A stretch of DNA of 64,000 nucleotides. Origin: Bacillus xiapuensis. Its GTDB lineage: Bacteria > Bacillota > Bacilli > Bacillales > Domibacillaceae. The DNA lies in assembly GCF_002797355.1 (NCBI RefSeq), contig NZ_KZ454939.1, positions 1,273,828-1,337,827 of the forward strand, read 5' to 3'. A program made the translations under genes and the position numbers. The notes under the pieces were generated by a model. It did no database searches. It saw only the letters and a program-made list of their open reading frames with translations, and was not told the origin of the DNA. Of this stretch, positions 42,936-53,087 are shown piece by piece. Each line of letters begins with the position of its first letter. The stretch's first letter is position 1.

Positions 42936-45659
42936 ATGACAAAGAATGATGTGTTTAATGCCCGTTCTAATTTTGAATTGGCTGGTAAGCGCTATAATTA
43001 CTATCGTTTAGCAGCTTTGGAAGAAGCGGGTGTGGCGAAAGTTTCCCGCCTGCCATATTCTATTAGAGTTCTTTTAGAATCTGTACTTCGCCAGTTTGAT
43101 GGCTATGTCATCAAAAAAGAGCATGTTGAAAATTTGGCGAACTGGGGTTCCGCAGACGTGAAAGAGGCTGAAGTGCCATTCAAGCCTTCCCGCGTTATTT
43201 TGCAGGACTTTACGGGAGTGCCGGTAGTGGTTGATTTGGCTTCCTTACGCAAGGCGATGGCAGATATGGGAGGCGATCCGGATGTGATTAACCCCGAAAT
43301 CGGCGTGGATCTTGTCATTGACCACTCCGTTCAGGTGGATACATACGGCACTCCTGAGGCATTAGAGCGAAATATGGATCTCGAATTTGAGAGAAATGCT
43401 GAACGCTACGAATTTTTAAACTGGGCGCAAAAAGCATTTAATAACTACCGTGCGGTGCCGCCGGCTACTGGTATCGTTCACCAAGTGAACCTCGAGTATT
43501 TAGCGAATGTGGTTCATGCGGTTGAAGCGGATAACGGAGAGTTTGAAGCTTATCCGGATACGCTTGTCGGCACTGATTCCCATACGACTATGATCAACGG
43601 AATTGGCGTGCTTGGCTGGGGCGTAGGCGGAATTGAGGCTGAAGCAGGCATGCTTGGCCAACCTTCCTATTTCCCAATTCCTGAAGTTGTCGGTGTTAAA
43701 TTAATTGGCGAACTTCCGAATGGTGCAACTGCAACCGATTTAGCGCTTAAAGTGACCCAAGTTCTTCGGGAAAAAGGAGTCGTCGGCAAATTTGTTGAGT
43801 TCTTTGGCCCGGGCGTTTCCGAGCTTCCGTTAGCGGACCGTGCGACCATCGCTAATATGGCTCCTGAATATGGCGCAACTTGCGGCTTCTTCCCGGTGGA
43901 TGGAGAAACATTGGATTATATGCGCTTGACAGGCAGAGATGAAGACCATATTCAAGTGGTTGAAAAATATTTGAAAGAGAATCAGATGTTCTTTACACCT
44001 GACAACGAAGAACCTGTCTATACAGATGTTGTTGAGCTGAATCTAGCGGAGATTGAGCCGAATTTAGCCGGTCCAAAACGCCCGCAAGATTTAATTCCGC
44101 TCTCCAATATGAAAAATGCATTCCATGAAGCAATAAGTGCACCGGAAGGCAATCACGGCTTCGGCTTGCAGCCCGAAGAACTGGATAAACATGCAACCGT
44201 GAAATTTAACGACGGAGATAAAGTCGAGATGAAAACAGGTGCGGTAGCCATCGCGGCCATCACATCCTGTACAAATACATCCAATCCTTATGTGCTGTTG
44301 GCAGCAGGGCTAGTGGCGAAGAAAGCCGTCGAATTAGGATTGAAAGTGCCTAAATATGTGAAAACATCCTTAGCGCCGGGCTCTAAAGTCGTTACTGGCT
44401 ATTTGAATGACGCCGGTTTAATGGAGTATATGGAGCAGCTTGGCTTCAACTTAGTAGGTTACGGCTGTACAACTTGTATCGGTAACTCCGGTCCGCTTAA
44501 AGAGGAGATTGAAAAAGCGATCGCTGATTCTGACCTTCTTGTTACATCTGTGCTTTCCGGTAACCGTAACTTCGAAGGACGAATTCATCCGCTTGTAAAA
44601 GCGAATTACTTAGCTTCTCCTCCTTTAGTTGTAGCTTATGCCTTAGCCGGAACGGTGAATATTGATTTTGATAAAGAGCCGATTGGGCAGGACAAAGACG
44701 GAAAGGATGTCTTCTTAAAAGACATTTGGCCGGAAACTGCCGAAGTGAAGGAATATATCAGTCGCGCGGTAACTCCTGAGCTATTCCGAAAAGAATATGA
44801 GCGTGTATTCGACAGCAACTCTCGCTGGAATCAAATCCAGACAAGCAATGAAGCGCTGTATAACTGGAATGAAGATTCCACTTATATTCAGAATCCGCCA
44901 TTCTTTGAAGGTTTGTCGGCTGAACCAGAAAAAATTCAGGCACTTAAAGGCTTGCGTGTAGTCGGCAAATTTGGCGACTCGGTCACAACAGACCATATTT
45001 CTCCGGCTGGAGCCATCGGCAAAGATACACCGGCAGGAAAATACTTGCGCTCCAAAGGTGTGGAACCGCGAGATTTCAACTCTTACGGATCTCGCCGCGG
45101 AAATCATGAAGTGATGATGCGCGGCACATTTGCCAATATCCGCATCCGCAACCAAATCGCTCCTGGCACAGAGGGCGGCTATACGACTTACTGGCCTACA
45201 GATGAAGTCATGCCAATCTATGATGCATGCATGAAGTACCAAGAAGATGGCACAGGTTTGGCTGTGCTTGCAGGAAAAGATTACGGAATGGGTTCTTCAC
45301 GTGACTGGGCAGCGAAAGGAACTAGCTTGCTCGGAGTGAAAACGGTTATCGCGGAAAGCTACGAGCGTATTCACCGTTCCAACCTAGTTATGATGGGAGT
45401 GCTTCCTCTTCAATTCAAACTGGGTGAAAATGCTAAAACACTTGGCTTGACAGGTAAAGAAGTCATCGAAGTTGACTTAGGCGATGACATCAAGCCGCGT
45501 CAAGTGGTGACGGTCACTGCGATTGATGAAGAAGGCAACAAGAAAGAGTTCCAAGCTCTTGCTCGCTTCGATTCAGAGGTAGAAGTGGATTATTATCGCC
45601 ATGGCGGCATCCTGCAAATGGTGCTTCGCGGTAAACTGCAAGAAATTAAAAAAGCATAA
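42936..45659 (+). CDS. citB: Aconitate hydratase (aconitase)
   Basis: A 907-aa cytoplasmic enzyme of the citric acid cycle that interconverts citrate and isocitrate. The three [4Fe-4S] cysteines are in [11 protein letters not shown] (about Cys446) and in [13 protein letters not shown] (about Cys511 and Cys514). The swivel domain has [16 protein letters not shown] and [21 protein letters not shown]. Aconitases of this group also bind iron-responsive RNA in B. subtilis. ATG at 42936 follows AAAGAGGGGG; the upstream extension of the frame is untranslated leader. The promoter carries CcpC-like sites, and an FbpB-like gene follows downstream. Confidence 0.98.
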   Translation: MTKNDVFNARSNFELAGKRYNYYRLAALEEAGVAKVSRLPYSIRVLLESVLRQFDGYVIKKEHVENLANWGSADVKEAEVPFKPSRVILQDFTGVPVVVDLASLRKAMADMGGDPDVINPEIGVDLVIDHSVQVDTYGTPEALERNMDLEFERNAERYEFLNWAQKAFNNYRAVPPATGIVHQVNLEYLANVVHAVEADNGEFEAYPDTLVGTDSHTTMINGIGVLGWGVGGIEAEAGMLGQPSYFPIPEVVGVKLIGELPNGATATDLALKVTQVLREKGVVGKFVEFFGPGVSELPLADRATIANMAPEYGATCGFFPVDGETLDYMRLTGRDEDHIQVVEKYLKENQMFFTPDNEEPVYTDVVELNLAEIEPNLAGPKRPQDLIPLSNMKNAFHEAISAPEGNHGFGLQPEELDKHATVKFNDGDKVEMKTGAVAIAAITSCTNTSNPYVLLAAGLVAKKAVELGLKVPKYVKTSLAPGSKVVTGYLNDAGLMEYMEQLGFNLVGYGCTTCIGNSGPLKEEIEKAIADSDLLVTSVLSGNRNFEGRIHPLVKANYLASPPLVVAYALAGTVNIDFDKEPIGQDKDGKDVFLKDIWPETAEVKEYISRAVTPELFRKEYERVFDSNSRWNQIQTSNEALYNWNEDSTYIQNPPFFEGLSAEPEKIQALKGLRVVGKFGDSVTTDHISPAGAIGKDTPAGKYLRSKGVEPRDFNSYGSRRGNHEVMMRGTFANIRIRNQIAPGTEGGYTTYWPTDEVMPIYDACMKYQEDGTGLAVLAGKDYGMGSSRDWAAKGTSLLGVKTVIAESYERIHRSNLVMMGVLPLQFKLGENAKTLGLTGKEVIEVDLGDDIKPRQVVTVTAIDEEGNKKEFQALARFDSEVEVDYYRHGGILQMVLRGKLQEIKKA

Positions 45660-45672
45660 AACATGACAGTGT

Positions 45673-45709
45673 AAAAAGGCTAGCTATCACAGCTAGCCTT
45701 TTTGTTTTG
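45673..45709 (+). terminator. Terminator after citB
   Basis: AAAAAGGCTAGCT/AGCTAGCCTTTTT around ATCAC, then TTGTTTTG. Confidence 0.92.
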
Positions 45710-45735
45710 TAAGATTTGTTAAAGTTTTGTATAAA
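45707..45735 (+). promoter_or_regulatory. Promoter of the FbpB-like gene
   Basis: TTGTAA (45707-45712) and TATAAA (45730-45735), 17 bases apart, immediately after the citB terminator. No good Fur box (TGATAATNATTATCA) was found nearby. Confidence 0.55.
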
Positions 45736-45833
45736 TTCACTGAAGTTTCGTTAAAATTATTTGAAAATTCGGTATAAGAACTTGTGTTTTAGGAAAAAAT
45801 ACTCATAATGAAACATGGAAAGGGGGGTGGCAA

Positions 45834-45977
45834 GTGGGAAAAGCGAAGAAAAAGTCTTTTGCTGAGTTGGTGAGGGAAAATAAACGTGAATTGCTTCAAG
45901 ATCCAGCAGCGATGAGAGCGATTGAGGAAAGAATCGAAGAGAAGCTGGAGAAGAAACGTTTGGCTCAAGCAAAGTGA
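45834..45977 (+). CDS. FbpB-family small basic protein
   Basis: A 47-aa basic protein, KKKSFAELVRENKRELLQDP ... AIEERIEEKLEKKR, fitting the Fur-regulated basic protein B family. In B. subtilis FbpB works with the small RNA FsrA in the iron-sparing response, where synthesis of iron-rich proteins, aconitase among them, is turned down. The gene starts with GTG after AGGGGGG and has its own promoter just after citB. Being next to the aconitase gene is notable. A Fur box is not evident, so iron control is not supported by what is visible. Confidence 0.7.
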   Translation: MGKAKKKSFAELVRENKRELLQDPAAMRAIEERIEEKLEKKRLAQAK

Positions 45978-46020
45978 TAGCAGATGTGAGAAACAATTGA
46001 TTGTGCTCTGTACATAATAA

Positions 46021-46051
46021 GGCTGTACCATTAGGAAGAAATGGTACAGCC
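46021..46051. terminator. Twelve-bp hairpin between the FbpB-like and ggt genes
   Basis: GGCTGTACCATT and AATGGTACAGCC pair perfectly around AGGAAGA. No good T run stands on either side, so it may be a weak terminator for either convergent gene or a processing site. The rest of 45978-46253 holds no gene. Confidence 0.55.
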
Positions 46052-46253
46052 AATTAATAAAGTGAACCTTCAAGCAGTGGAGAGAGCCCTTTCTCTTCCG
46101 CTGCTGAAAAAAGAACAAAGGCTGATGCAGCGCCTTTATAAGCTGCATTGTGCACCCCGGTGCCGTGATTCCGCTTTGAGACTTTTGAATCCGAACCCCC
46201 GCTCCGCGCCTGACGGATGCTTACGGCCGAGATTAATAGAAATCCGTTTTATT

Positions 46254-47933
46254 TTATTCAGCCCCTGCGGGAACACCAGGTCTTGAAGAATCGCTTGCAC
46301 CGTACATGATTTTTTGTTCTTGATCAAACAAAATGGCCTGGACATTTCCCATGGAAAGAGCAATCTCATCAAATTGATAATTCATTTTTTCAAGGGTCGC
46401 TTGCGCTTCATCGGGAATCCCCTCTTCCCACCAAATCAAAGGACCGGTCCCGTTATAAATGCGGGGCTCTTCGATTGCATCTTTTAAATCCATCTGATAA
46501 TCGAGCACATGAATCAGCGTTTGCAGGACGGATGCAACGATTGTTGGTCCTCCCGGAGAGCCGATCGCTAATAATGGCAAGCCATCTTTCATAACGAGGG
46601 TAGGAGTTTTCATGCTCACAGGAAATTTGTTCGGCTCTACGCTGTTAATACCGCCCAGAGAGGGATCGAAATCCGTCATATCATTATTTAATAAAAAGCC
46701 GTATCCAGGAACCATAATACCGGAACCGAAGAAATGTTCTAATGAAGAGGTGCAGGCAGCGATATTGCCTTCCCGGTCTGCAGCTATGAAATGAGTGGTT
46801 TCCGAGCCGATTTCAAATGGCTGGGCATTTAAACCGCTCGGCTTTTTCGCCTCGTCATACACCCAAGGATTTCCCGGCGCCACCTTATCGTTTCGATGCT
46901 TGAAATTATACAGTTTCAAGCGTTTTTGCAAATATTCTGGGTGAAGCAATCCGTCTACAGGTATATCATAAAAGGCTGGATCCCCCATGAAAGCAAGCTT
47001 GTCCGCTGTCATAATCCGCAGAGTTTCTGCGATTAAATAATATTTTTCCCATGAGCGGACATCATAGCGGCTAATATCCAATTGCTCCACTAGTTTAAGC
47101 ATGTAAAGCAAAGCAAATCCTCCGCCGTTAGGAGGGCGCGGTACGATGATGTCGACATCTTTATACGATGCCTGCAGCGGCGTTTTAACTTGCGCTTCAT
47201 AATGCTCTAAGTCTTCTGCCGTCAAGCAGCCATTCAGCTTTTTTGTCGCTTCCACGATCGCTTCAGCTATTTCTCCGCGGTAAAAGACATCGACTCCTTT
47301 TTGCTGCAGTAATTCAAGTGCCGCGGTCAGATCATGATTGACCACTATCTCGCCTTTCGTGAGTGGAACGCCATCAGGAAAGAAAAAAGATTTCGCCTCT
47401 TCACCAAGCCGATTACCGAAGCGAGTCAGCCCGGTCTGCCACATCTCATTTACTTCCACCCCTTTTTTGGAAAGCTGAACGGCCGGTTCTATTACTTCCC
47501 CCCATGATAAGGTTCCGAAAAGCTCTAAACCTTTATGGAACGCTTTTAGAATGCCGGGAATAGCGACCGCTGTGCCAGGTGTTGAACGTTCAAAGAAAGG
47601 AATGACATTTTCATTCTCATCGATAAAACAATCTTTTTGAATATGTCTTGGCGCCTGTGAATGTCCCTGTATGACCTTTGTTTCTTTCGTTTTAGCATCA
47701 TAATAAAGGATAAAACCGCTGGAGCCGAGACCGGTATTAAAAGGTTCAGAAACCGCTAATCCAAACTGCATAGCGGCTAATGCATCCATAGCATTTCCTC
47801 CAGACTTGAGCACCTTTGCTCCAATAGCTGAAGCTTCCTTTGTTGCACTTACGGCCATCCCTTGTTGACTGCAAGCGCGCTGCGGATGCGGATCATGTAA
47901 TTTTTGTTTATTAAGCAAATCTTGAATTTTCAT
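46254..47933 (-). CDS. Gamma-glutamyltransferase-like protein without signal peptide (YwrD type)
   Basis: A 559-aa Ntn-hydrolase of the gamma-glutamyltransferase family. The catalytic Thr that becomes the new N-terminus after self-cleavage is in SETTHFIAADREGN (about residue 380). The substrate segments SGGNAMDALAAMQFGLAVSEPFNTGLGSSGF and GSPGGPTIVASVLQ are kept. Unlike secreted Ggt it has no signal peptide, as in B. subtilis YwrD, so it should act in the cytoplasm on gamma-glutamyl compounds. ATG at 47933 is chosen because AAGG lies too close to the ATG nine bases earlier. It follows the M20 peptidase gene by about 20 bases, as one operon. Confidence 0.88.
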   Translation of the reverse strand: MKIQDLLNKQKLHDPHPQRACSQQGMAVSATKEASAIGAKVLKSGGNAMDALAAMQFGLAVSEPFNTGLGSSGFILYYDAKTKETKVIQGHSQAPRHIQKDCFIDENENVIPFFERSTPGTAVAIPGILKAFHKGLELFGTLSWGEVIEPAVQLSKKGVEVNEMWQTGLTRFGNRLGEEAKSFFFPDGVPLTKGEIVVNHDLTAALELLQQKGVDVFYRGEIAEAIVEATKKLNGCLTAEDLEHYEAQVKTPLQASYKDVDIIVPRPPNGGGFALLYMLKLVEQLDISRYDVRSWEKYYLIAETLRIMTADKLAFMGDPAFYDIPVDGLLHPEYLQKRLKLYNFKHRNDKVAPGNPWVYDEAKKPSGLNAQPFEIGSETTHFIAADREGNIAACTSSLEHFFGSGIMVPGYGFLLNNDMTDFDPSLGGINSVEPNKFPVSMKTPTLVMKDGLPLLAIGSPGGPTIVASVLQTLIHVLDYQMDLKDAIEEPRIYNGTGPLIWWEEGIPDEAQATLEKMNYQFDEIALSMGNVQAILFDQEQKIMYGASDSSRPGVPAGAE

Positions 47934-47951
47934 TTCATTCATCCTTATGAT

Positions 47952-49094
47952 TTATTTTTGCAAAGATAATGCTTCAATGGTTTTCGCCAGAAGAATCGTG
48001 CGCTCAACTAGCGAAGGTAAATCTGTGTATTCATTCGTTTCACTGTGTGAATACTCTCCGATCGGCCCCATTCCATCAATGGTAGGGATGCCCTTCGAAG
48101 CCGTATAAGCGGCATCTGAGCCACCGCCTGTACTGACTTCCTGAATTTGATAGCCGAGCTTTTTGCCGGTCGTTTGAATGATCTGTAAGAGCTCATCTGT
48201 TTTTTTCGTCTTTTCCATTGGCGGCCGGCCGATGCTTCCGCTAATATCCGTTCGTGTTCCCGAGATGGATTCTTCAGAGGCGATATCATTAATCTCCTTT
48301 GTCACATCCAGTGCTTGTTCTTTATCTTTGACGCGAACATCGATTTGCGCACTGGCTTCCGGCGCGACGGTATTGACAGAGGTTCCGCCCGATATGAGAC
48401 CGACATTAACGGTTAAGCCTTGCTTGTAATCGTTTAATTGCTGCAGCCGAATAACTTTATGCGCCAGCTCTTCAATGGCGCTTCTGCCGATTTCGGGCTC
48501 CACACCGGAATGGGCGCTTTTGCCGTGAACATCCATCATAAAACGGCCAACGCCTTTTCTTTCGGTCACAACACCATCATGAGGGCGGCCGCATTCCACG
48601 ACTAAAGAATAGTCTTTGCCGGCAGCTGCTTCTTCGATCAATGCCTTGGAAGAGAGCGACCCGATCTCTTCATCGCTGTTGAAGATGATATGGACATTTT
48701 TAAGGGCTTCGGAACCGCTGGCTTTTAATGCTTTCATGGCGTAAAGCACTTGTACATGGCTGGCTTTTTCATCGTTCACCCCTGGACCGTACGCTTTATC
48801 ATCAATAATTTTAAATGGGCGCTTTGCTGCCTCCCCCTTAGGAAAAACTGTATCCATATGAGCAATAATCAGGATTTTCGGATCGCAGTCACGATCCGCT
48901 TTGATTTCAAGATGATCTCCTTGCTCGACTTGCCGGTGAACCGTCACGTGCATGCCGATCTCTTCGAATTTTCTTTTTAACAGCCGGCTGATTTTGTCGA
49001 CACCGGCTTTATCATAAGAGTTGCTGTCTGTATTCACCAATTGCTCCAGCAATGATATCATTTCATCTTTATGTTTTTTTATATAATCAATCAA
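47952..49094 (-). CDS. M20-family zinc peptidase (carboxypeptidase G2-like)
   Basis: A 380-aa metallopeptidase of the M20A type. Metal ligands lie in IIAHMDTVFP (about residue 80), the bridging Asp in GPGVNDEKAS (about 111), the catalytic Glu pair in NSDEEIGS (about 143), and further ligands in VECG (about 170) and near EYSHSETNEY (about 353). The dimerisation/lid domain is in the middle. Such enzymes remove C-terminal Glu or hydrolyse dipeptides. Pairing with a gamma-glutamyltransferase suggests joint breakdown of glutamyl peptides. The start is TTG, eight bases after GAGGAGG. Confidence 0.85.
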   Translation of the reverse strand: MIDYIKKHKDEMISLLEQLVNTDSNSYDKAGVDKISRLLKRKFEEIGMHVTVHRQVEQGDHLEIKADRDCDPKILIIAHMDTVFPKGEAAKRPFKIIDDKAYGPGVNDEKASHVQVLYAMKALKASGSEALKNVHIIFNSDEEIGSLSSKALIEEAAAGKDYSLVVECGRPHDGVVTERKGVGRFMMDVHGKSAHSGVEPEIGRSAIEELAHKVIRLQQLNDYKQGLTVNVGLISGGTSVNTVAPEASAQIDVRVKDKEQALDVTKEINDIASEESISGTRTDISGSIGRPPMEKTKKTDELLQIIQTTGKKLGYQIQEVSTGGGSDAAYTASKGIPTIDGMGPIGEYSHSETNEYTDLPSLVERTILLAKTIEALSLQK

Positions 49095-49245
49095 TGGACA
49101 GGCCTCCTCTTTCAGGTTTGTGTAACACTAATACCCGAATTGATGAACAAGATAAACTTTCTTTCATTTGTGAAATGACTGGATTATACTTAAATGGACG
49201 GCTTGAACAAGCTTCCTAAAAAAAAGAGACAGGGGAGAAGAGTGA

Positions 49246-49662
49246 ATGTTACTATCAGAAAAAGAAATCCAGGTGCGCTATGCCGAAACGGATGCCATGC
49301 AAGTTGTGTATCACGGGCAGTACGTTGTGTGGTTTGAATTGGGCAGGACTCAATTGATTGAGGACTTAGGATTTAATTATGCTGATATGGAAAAGGAAGG
49401 GTTTGTGTCTCCGGTGTTGGATATCCAAATTTCTTATAAAAAGCCATTCAAATACGGAGACCGTGCTTGGGTATATACTTGGATTGAAGAGCATACAGGC
49501 GTAAGGACGACTTACGGATACATCATAAAAAATAGCCGCGGCGAAGCATGTGTAACAGGTCAAAGCGTCCATACGGTTGTAAAGAAGGATACGTTTCGTC
49601 CTGTTTCTCTTAAAAAAATTTTTCCTGATTGGCATCAGGCCTATGAGGAAAATAAAAAATAA
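49246..49662 (+). CDS. yneP: Hot-dog acyl-CoA thioesterase YneP
   Basis: A 138-aa protein of the 4-hydroxybenzoyl-CoA thioesterase/YbgC family. The catalytic-Asp loop is YAETDAMQVVYHGQYVVWFELGRT (about residues 11-34), with HxGxYxxWFE typical of the family. It is expected to hydrolyse short acyl-CoA esters in the cytoplasm. AGGGGAGAAGAG precedes ATG. The gene keeps its B. subtilis neighbourhood between citB and plsY. Confidence 0.9.
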   Translation: MLLSEKEIQVRYAETDAMQVVYHGQYVVWFELGRTQLIEDLGFNYADMEKEGFVSPVLDIQISYKKPFKYGDRAWVYTWIEEHTGVRTTYGYIIKNSRGEACVTGQSVHTVVKKDTFRPVSLKKIFPDWHQAYEENKK

Positions 49663-50259
49663 CCGCCAGCTAAGGATCATCTTGCCAGCGGCCTGAAGAC
49701 GAAGGGGAAGCCCGGCCTTTTCGCCCTTCTCTTATATGCTTTTATCTATGGCGGTTAAGTTCTTTGGGCTGCTGTTTCAATACACTGGAAAACGGATTTC
49801 AGCCCAAACCGATCCATCACTCTGCATAGCCTTATAGGATAGGCTGTTGCCTTCTTTTTGCAACGGCGGCTTCATCCTGCTATCTATTTGCTGTTTTAGC
49901 GAAAAGCCCTCTCTCTTTCTGATTCCAGCTTTATTTCCTGCTGAAAAAAGAAGCTCTGAGATCACCTCTTTTTTTATCTCCCTCCGAAAGAAGGTACACC
50001 ATCATTTGTGAAAGTGGAATATCGCTTAGCCAAAAGAACGCTTGGACGAGAGGGATAGCCCGGCCAGTTTTGCAGCTGCTGAAAGCAGCAATAAGTTGAG
50101 GAACCCCTCCATCATAACGCAAGGTGTCAAGTGGTAGGGGTTCATTTTAGATATCTGAATATTAAAAAATGTGCCAGCCGCAAGCAAATGAAACGCAAAG
50201 TGAATAATAGCATAGACAATAGAGGAGTCATTGCGAATAATAATACATGGAGGTGTGTC
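49663..50259. other. Intergenic stretch between yneP and the fapA-like gene
   Basis: No gene is clearly supported. A 62-codon minus-strand frame from GTG 49965 to 49777 reads MISELLFSAGNKAGIRKREG ... WAEIRFPVY. It has protein-like composition but its ribosome site, GGAGGG, is too far away (14 bases); it could be a small gene or relic. A hairpin at 50101-50143 pairs GAACCCCT with AGGGGTTC and is followed by ATTTT. Confidence 0.4.
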
Positions 50260-52266
50260 ATGGAGAAAACAGTGAAAACAGAAGGCGCGACAGTAGAGGA
50301 AGCTGTTCAAATTGCCCTTAGACAATTAGGCGTTTCAAAAAATCAAACGGATGTCGAAATTATTCAGCCGCCATCTTCGGGTTTGCTGGGCATCAAACGC
50401 AAGAAAGCGGTAGTTAGGGTGTCCATTCGCGAAGATCAAAAACAGCTGAAGGAAAACGCGGTTCAGCAGCCTGCAGAAGAAACAAAGGAAGCGGGAAAAA
50501 GAGCGTTAGCCCAAATTAAAAACGGTCAATTTTCTTATTTAACTTCCGGAGCGGGAGAACTGACGATCGTCCCCCACCCGAAGCTTGAAGTGTACATAAA
50601 TGATCAAAAGATTGAAGAGGAAACGGTTATTTCAGACACAGACAAAGTCGGGATTCAACCGGTTATTGAAAAGAAGCCGGCTGTCTCTAAGATTACATTA
50701 GCAGAAGATAAGATGAAGGCTGTATGGAGCTTTGAGCCTGGTGAAAAAGTTGCTTATCAGCCATGTGATCACCGGCCGGATGCACTGCTCCGGTTAAAAG
50801 TGAAAGAGGAAAAATTTTATTTTAATGAATGGACTCCCGAACTTATTCACGCGGATTTAGCAAAGCTTGGCGTGAAGTTTGGTATTGATGAGCAACTGGT
50901 CCAGCAAGCAGCGGAATTATTAACAGCTTCTGAGCTTGTATTAGCGAAGGGAAAGGAACCTGAAGAAGGGCAAGATGGCCGCGTGCATTTTCACGTTGAT
51001 TACAAAATCGGACTCATCCCCCCGCAAGTGGACTTATTAGGCAATGCGAACTTTCGGGAAACGCGCAGCATTCCCGAGGTGCACGCAGGTCAGTGTATCG
51101 CAACTGTACTGCCGCCTGAACCCGGAGTTGACGGAATGGATGTTACAGGAAACATTGCAGCTGCTAAACCTGTTCAAGAAGCATCGGTGCGTCTTGGGAA
51201 GGGAGTCTACCGAGAAAAAGAAAATATATATGCTTCAGAAACGGGGAGGCTGCATGCGGAAATTCGCGGAAGAACGGTGAAAATCGAGGTTTTGAGCCGC
51301 TTAGTGCATGAGGGGGATGTCGATCTTTCTAGCGGAAATCTCCGCTTTCAAGGAGATATTGAAGTACAGGGAAGCATTCAGGAGAAAATGAAAGTAGAAG
51401 CAGAAGGAGACATTGATGTCAAAGGGCAAGTGTCGGGAGCTTTTTTATTTGCTAATAAATCTGCTGTTTTTGAAAAAAACTTATTTGCCACTGTCGTCCA
51501 TTCGGGCACCGCTCATTTGACGGCTAATACACTTGCCACTGAATTTACATCTCTTATGGAAAAGCTGAAGGCATTCAGCGATTCATTAGATTTGCTGCTT
51601 CCGCGCCTGCAAGCCAAAACGAACGGGCTGCAGCCAGAAGCTATCAATCAAGCAGTTCAGTTGTTGCTGCAGAATAAATTTTCCGGACTCTTAACGGAAA
51701 TCAAGGCATTTGTCAGAAAGGCATCGCATAATCAGCATGCGCTGCAAAAAGAATGGACGGATTTAGCAAATAATCTGTACCGCTGCTTTATTATGAAATC
51801 GGCAGAGAACGATGTGCATAAGAAGATGCAGCAAGTGATTAAAGAAGCGGCACAGTTATATGAATATTACGCAACACCGGCAGATGACCAAGTATTTATT
51901 AGCGTGCCGTATGCCATAAACAGCCAAATCACCTGCAGCGGCGATATTATGATTACGGGGCAAGGCGTCTATAATTCAAGGTTGAAGGCAGGGGGAAAGA
52001 TTGAGATTGCCGGTTATATAAAAGGAGGCGAGGCAGAAGCCGGAAAGGAAGTAAATGTTAATGTCGCCGGATCAGAAACAGGGGCGCGCACATTAATCAA
52101 GGTGGCCGAGCACGGTCAAATTTTGCTGCATACGGTATATCCGGATACGACCATTCAAGTCGGACGCAGGAAGCAGACCTTTTATAAGAAACAAGGTCCG
52201 GTTGCAGCCAGTCTCGATGAGGAGGGGATGCTGCAAGTAAGACCCATGCCATCAAAGCAAAAGTGA
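50260..52266 (+). CDS. FapA (DUF342) family protein with N-terminal Jag-like domain
   Basis: A 668-aa soluble protein. Residues about 1-52 match the Jag N-terminal domain (EGATVEEAVQIALRQLGVS ... SGLLGIKRKKAVV). A linker is followed by the FapA part: an N-terminal region with PPQVDLLGNANFRETRSIPEVHAGQ, then a right-handed beta-helix of short repeats (about 360-440 and again 560-610), interrupted by a helical insert. The function of this family is not established. ATG at 50260 has GGAGGTG four bases upstream; the long upstream frame lacks support. The stop codon lies inside the stem of its terminator. Confidence 0.85.
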   Translation: MEKTVKTEGATVEEAVQIALRQLGVSKNQTDVEIIQPPSSGLLGIKRKKAVVRVSIREDQKQLKENAVQQPAEETKEAGKRALAQIKNGQFSYLTSGAGELTIVPHPKLEVYINDQKIEEETVISDTDKVGIQPVIEKKPAVSKITLAEDKMKAVWSFEPGEKVAYQPCDHRPDALLRLKVKEEKFYFNEWTPELIHADLAKLGVKFGIDEQLVQQAAELLTASELVLAKGKEPEEGQDGRVHFHVDYKIGLIPPQVDLLGNANFRETRSIPEVHAGQCIATVLPPEPGVDGMDVTGNIAAAKPVQEASVRLGKGVYREKENIYASETGRLHAEIRGRTVKIEVLSRLVHEGDVDLSSGNLRFQGDIEVQGSIQEKMKVEAEGDIDVKGQVSGAFLFANKSAVFEKNLFATVVHSGTAHLTANTLATEFTSLMEKLKAFSDSLDLLLPRLQAKTNGLQPEAINQAVQLLLQNKFSGLLTEIKAFVRKASHNQHALQKEWTDLANNLYRCFIMKSAENDVHKKMQQVIKEAAQLYEYYATPADDQVFISVPYAINSQITCSGDIMITGQGVYNSRLKAGGKIEIAGYIKGGEAEAGKEVNVNVAGSETGARTLIKVAEHGQILLHTVYPDTTIQVGRRKQTFYKKQGPVAASLDEEGMLQVRPMPSKQK

Positions 52267-52291
52267 GCCCATTGCTGAGCTCACTTTTGTT
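52259..52291 (+). terminator. Terminator overlapping the fapA-like stop codon
   Basis: AAAAGTGAGC/GCTCACTTTT with a ten-base loop, then GTTTAG; the TGA stop is part of the left arm. Confidence 0.8.
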
Positions 52292-52334
52292 TAGGTGCAT
52301 GTACTCTCATAGCTGGCGAGACTTGCTTTTATCG

Positions 52335-52916
52335 TTACATCCAGGTGATTTTTGGTTCCGTTTTATTTTTGATGCGAATGATATTAGCCCTATGCCGATA
52401 AATCACAAAAAAGGCAAGAATCGAGACAACGATAATTAGCGCTACCTGCGATAAAACGATGGAATAAATAACCGCTGTGATAGCCACGACAATAGAGGAT
52501 AATGATACATACTTTGTTAAATATAGCGTAATAAAAAAGGCAAGAACCAGCACAGCAAACATGACCGGCTCTAAAGCGAGGAGCACCCCTCCAGAGGTGG
52601 CTACGGCTTTCCCTCCTCTAAAACCCGCAAAAACAGGAAACATATGTCCGATTACGGCGGCCATTCCAGCAATCAGCGGATTTAGGCCCGAATCGAGCCA
52701 ATAAGGAAGCAGGGTAGCTGCCGTTCCTTTCAAAATATCAGCAGCCGTTACGGCTATGCCAGCTTTAACACCTAATGTGCGAAAGGAGTTGGTGGCACCC
52801 AAATTGCCGCTTCCATGCTCGCGGATGTCAATGCCAAAAAAACTTTTGCCGATTATTAACCCTGATGGGATGGAACCAAGCAAATAAGATATGAAAATAA
52901 TCATTGCATTAAGCAT
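52335..52916 (-). CDS. plsY: Acyl-phosphate:glycerol-3-phosphate acyltransferase PlsY (YneS)
   Basis: A 193-aa membrane enzyme with about five helices that makes lysophosphatidic acid from acyl phosphate, the first membrane step of phospholipid synthesis. The conserved PlsY motifs are [13 protein letters not shown] (about residues 12-24), [16 protein letters not shown] (about 34-49) and [14 protein letters not shown] (about 98-111), the last two forming the active site. AAAGGGG lies nine bases before ATG. It diverges from the NCS2 permease gene. Confidence 0.96.
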   Translation of the reverse strand: MLNAMIIFISYLLGSIPSGLIIGKSFFGIDIREHGSGNLGATNSFRTLGVKAGIAVTAADILKGTAATLLPYWLDSGLNPLIAGMAAVIGHMFPVFAGFRGGKAVATSGGVLLALEPVMFAVLVLAFFITLYLTKYVSLSSIVVAITAVIYSIVLSQVALIIVVSILAFFVIYRHRANIIRIKNKTEPKITWM

Positions 52917-53087
52917 AGATCTACCCCTTTAAACACTAATCAAATTATCTTTCATACGTGATTTTTATTTTACCATGTCAAGAAAAAGAAAAGGAGAACT
53001 TTTCATTGCTTACATGAAAAAACTGGCGTACGCTAAAAGGTGAAAGCAAAACAACAATGAAAAAACTGATAAGAAACAGGTGGGAAG

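Noticed and set aside
44781-45242. 153-codon minus-strand ORF opposite citB
   Set aside because: Shadow of the aconitase reading frame.
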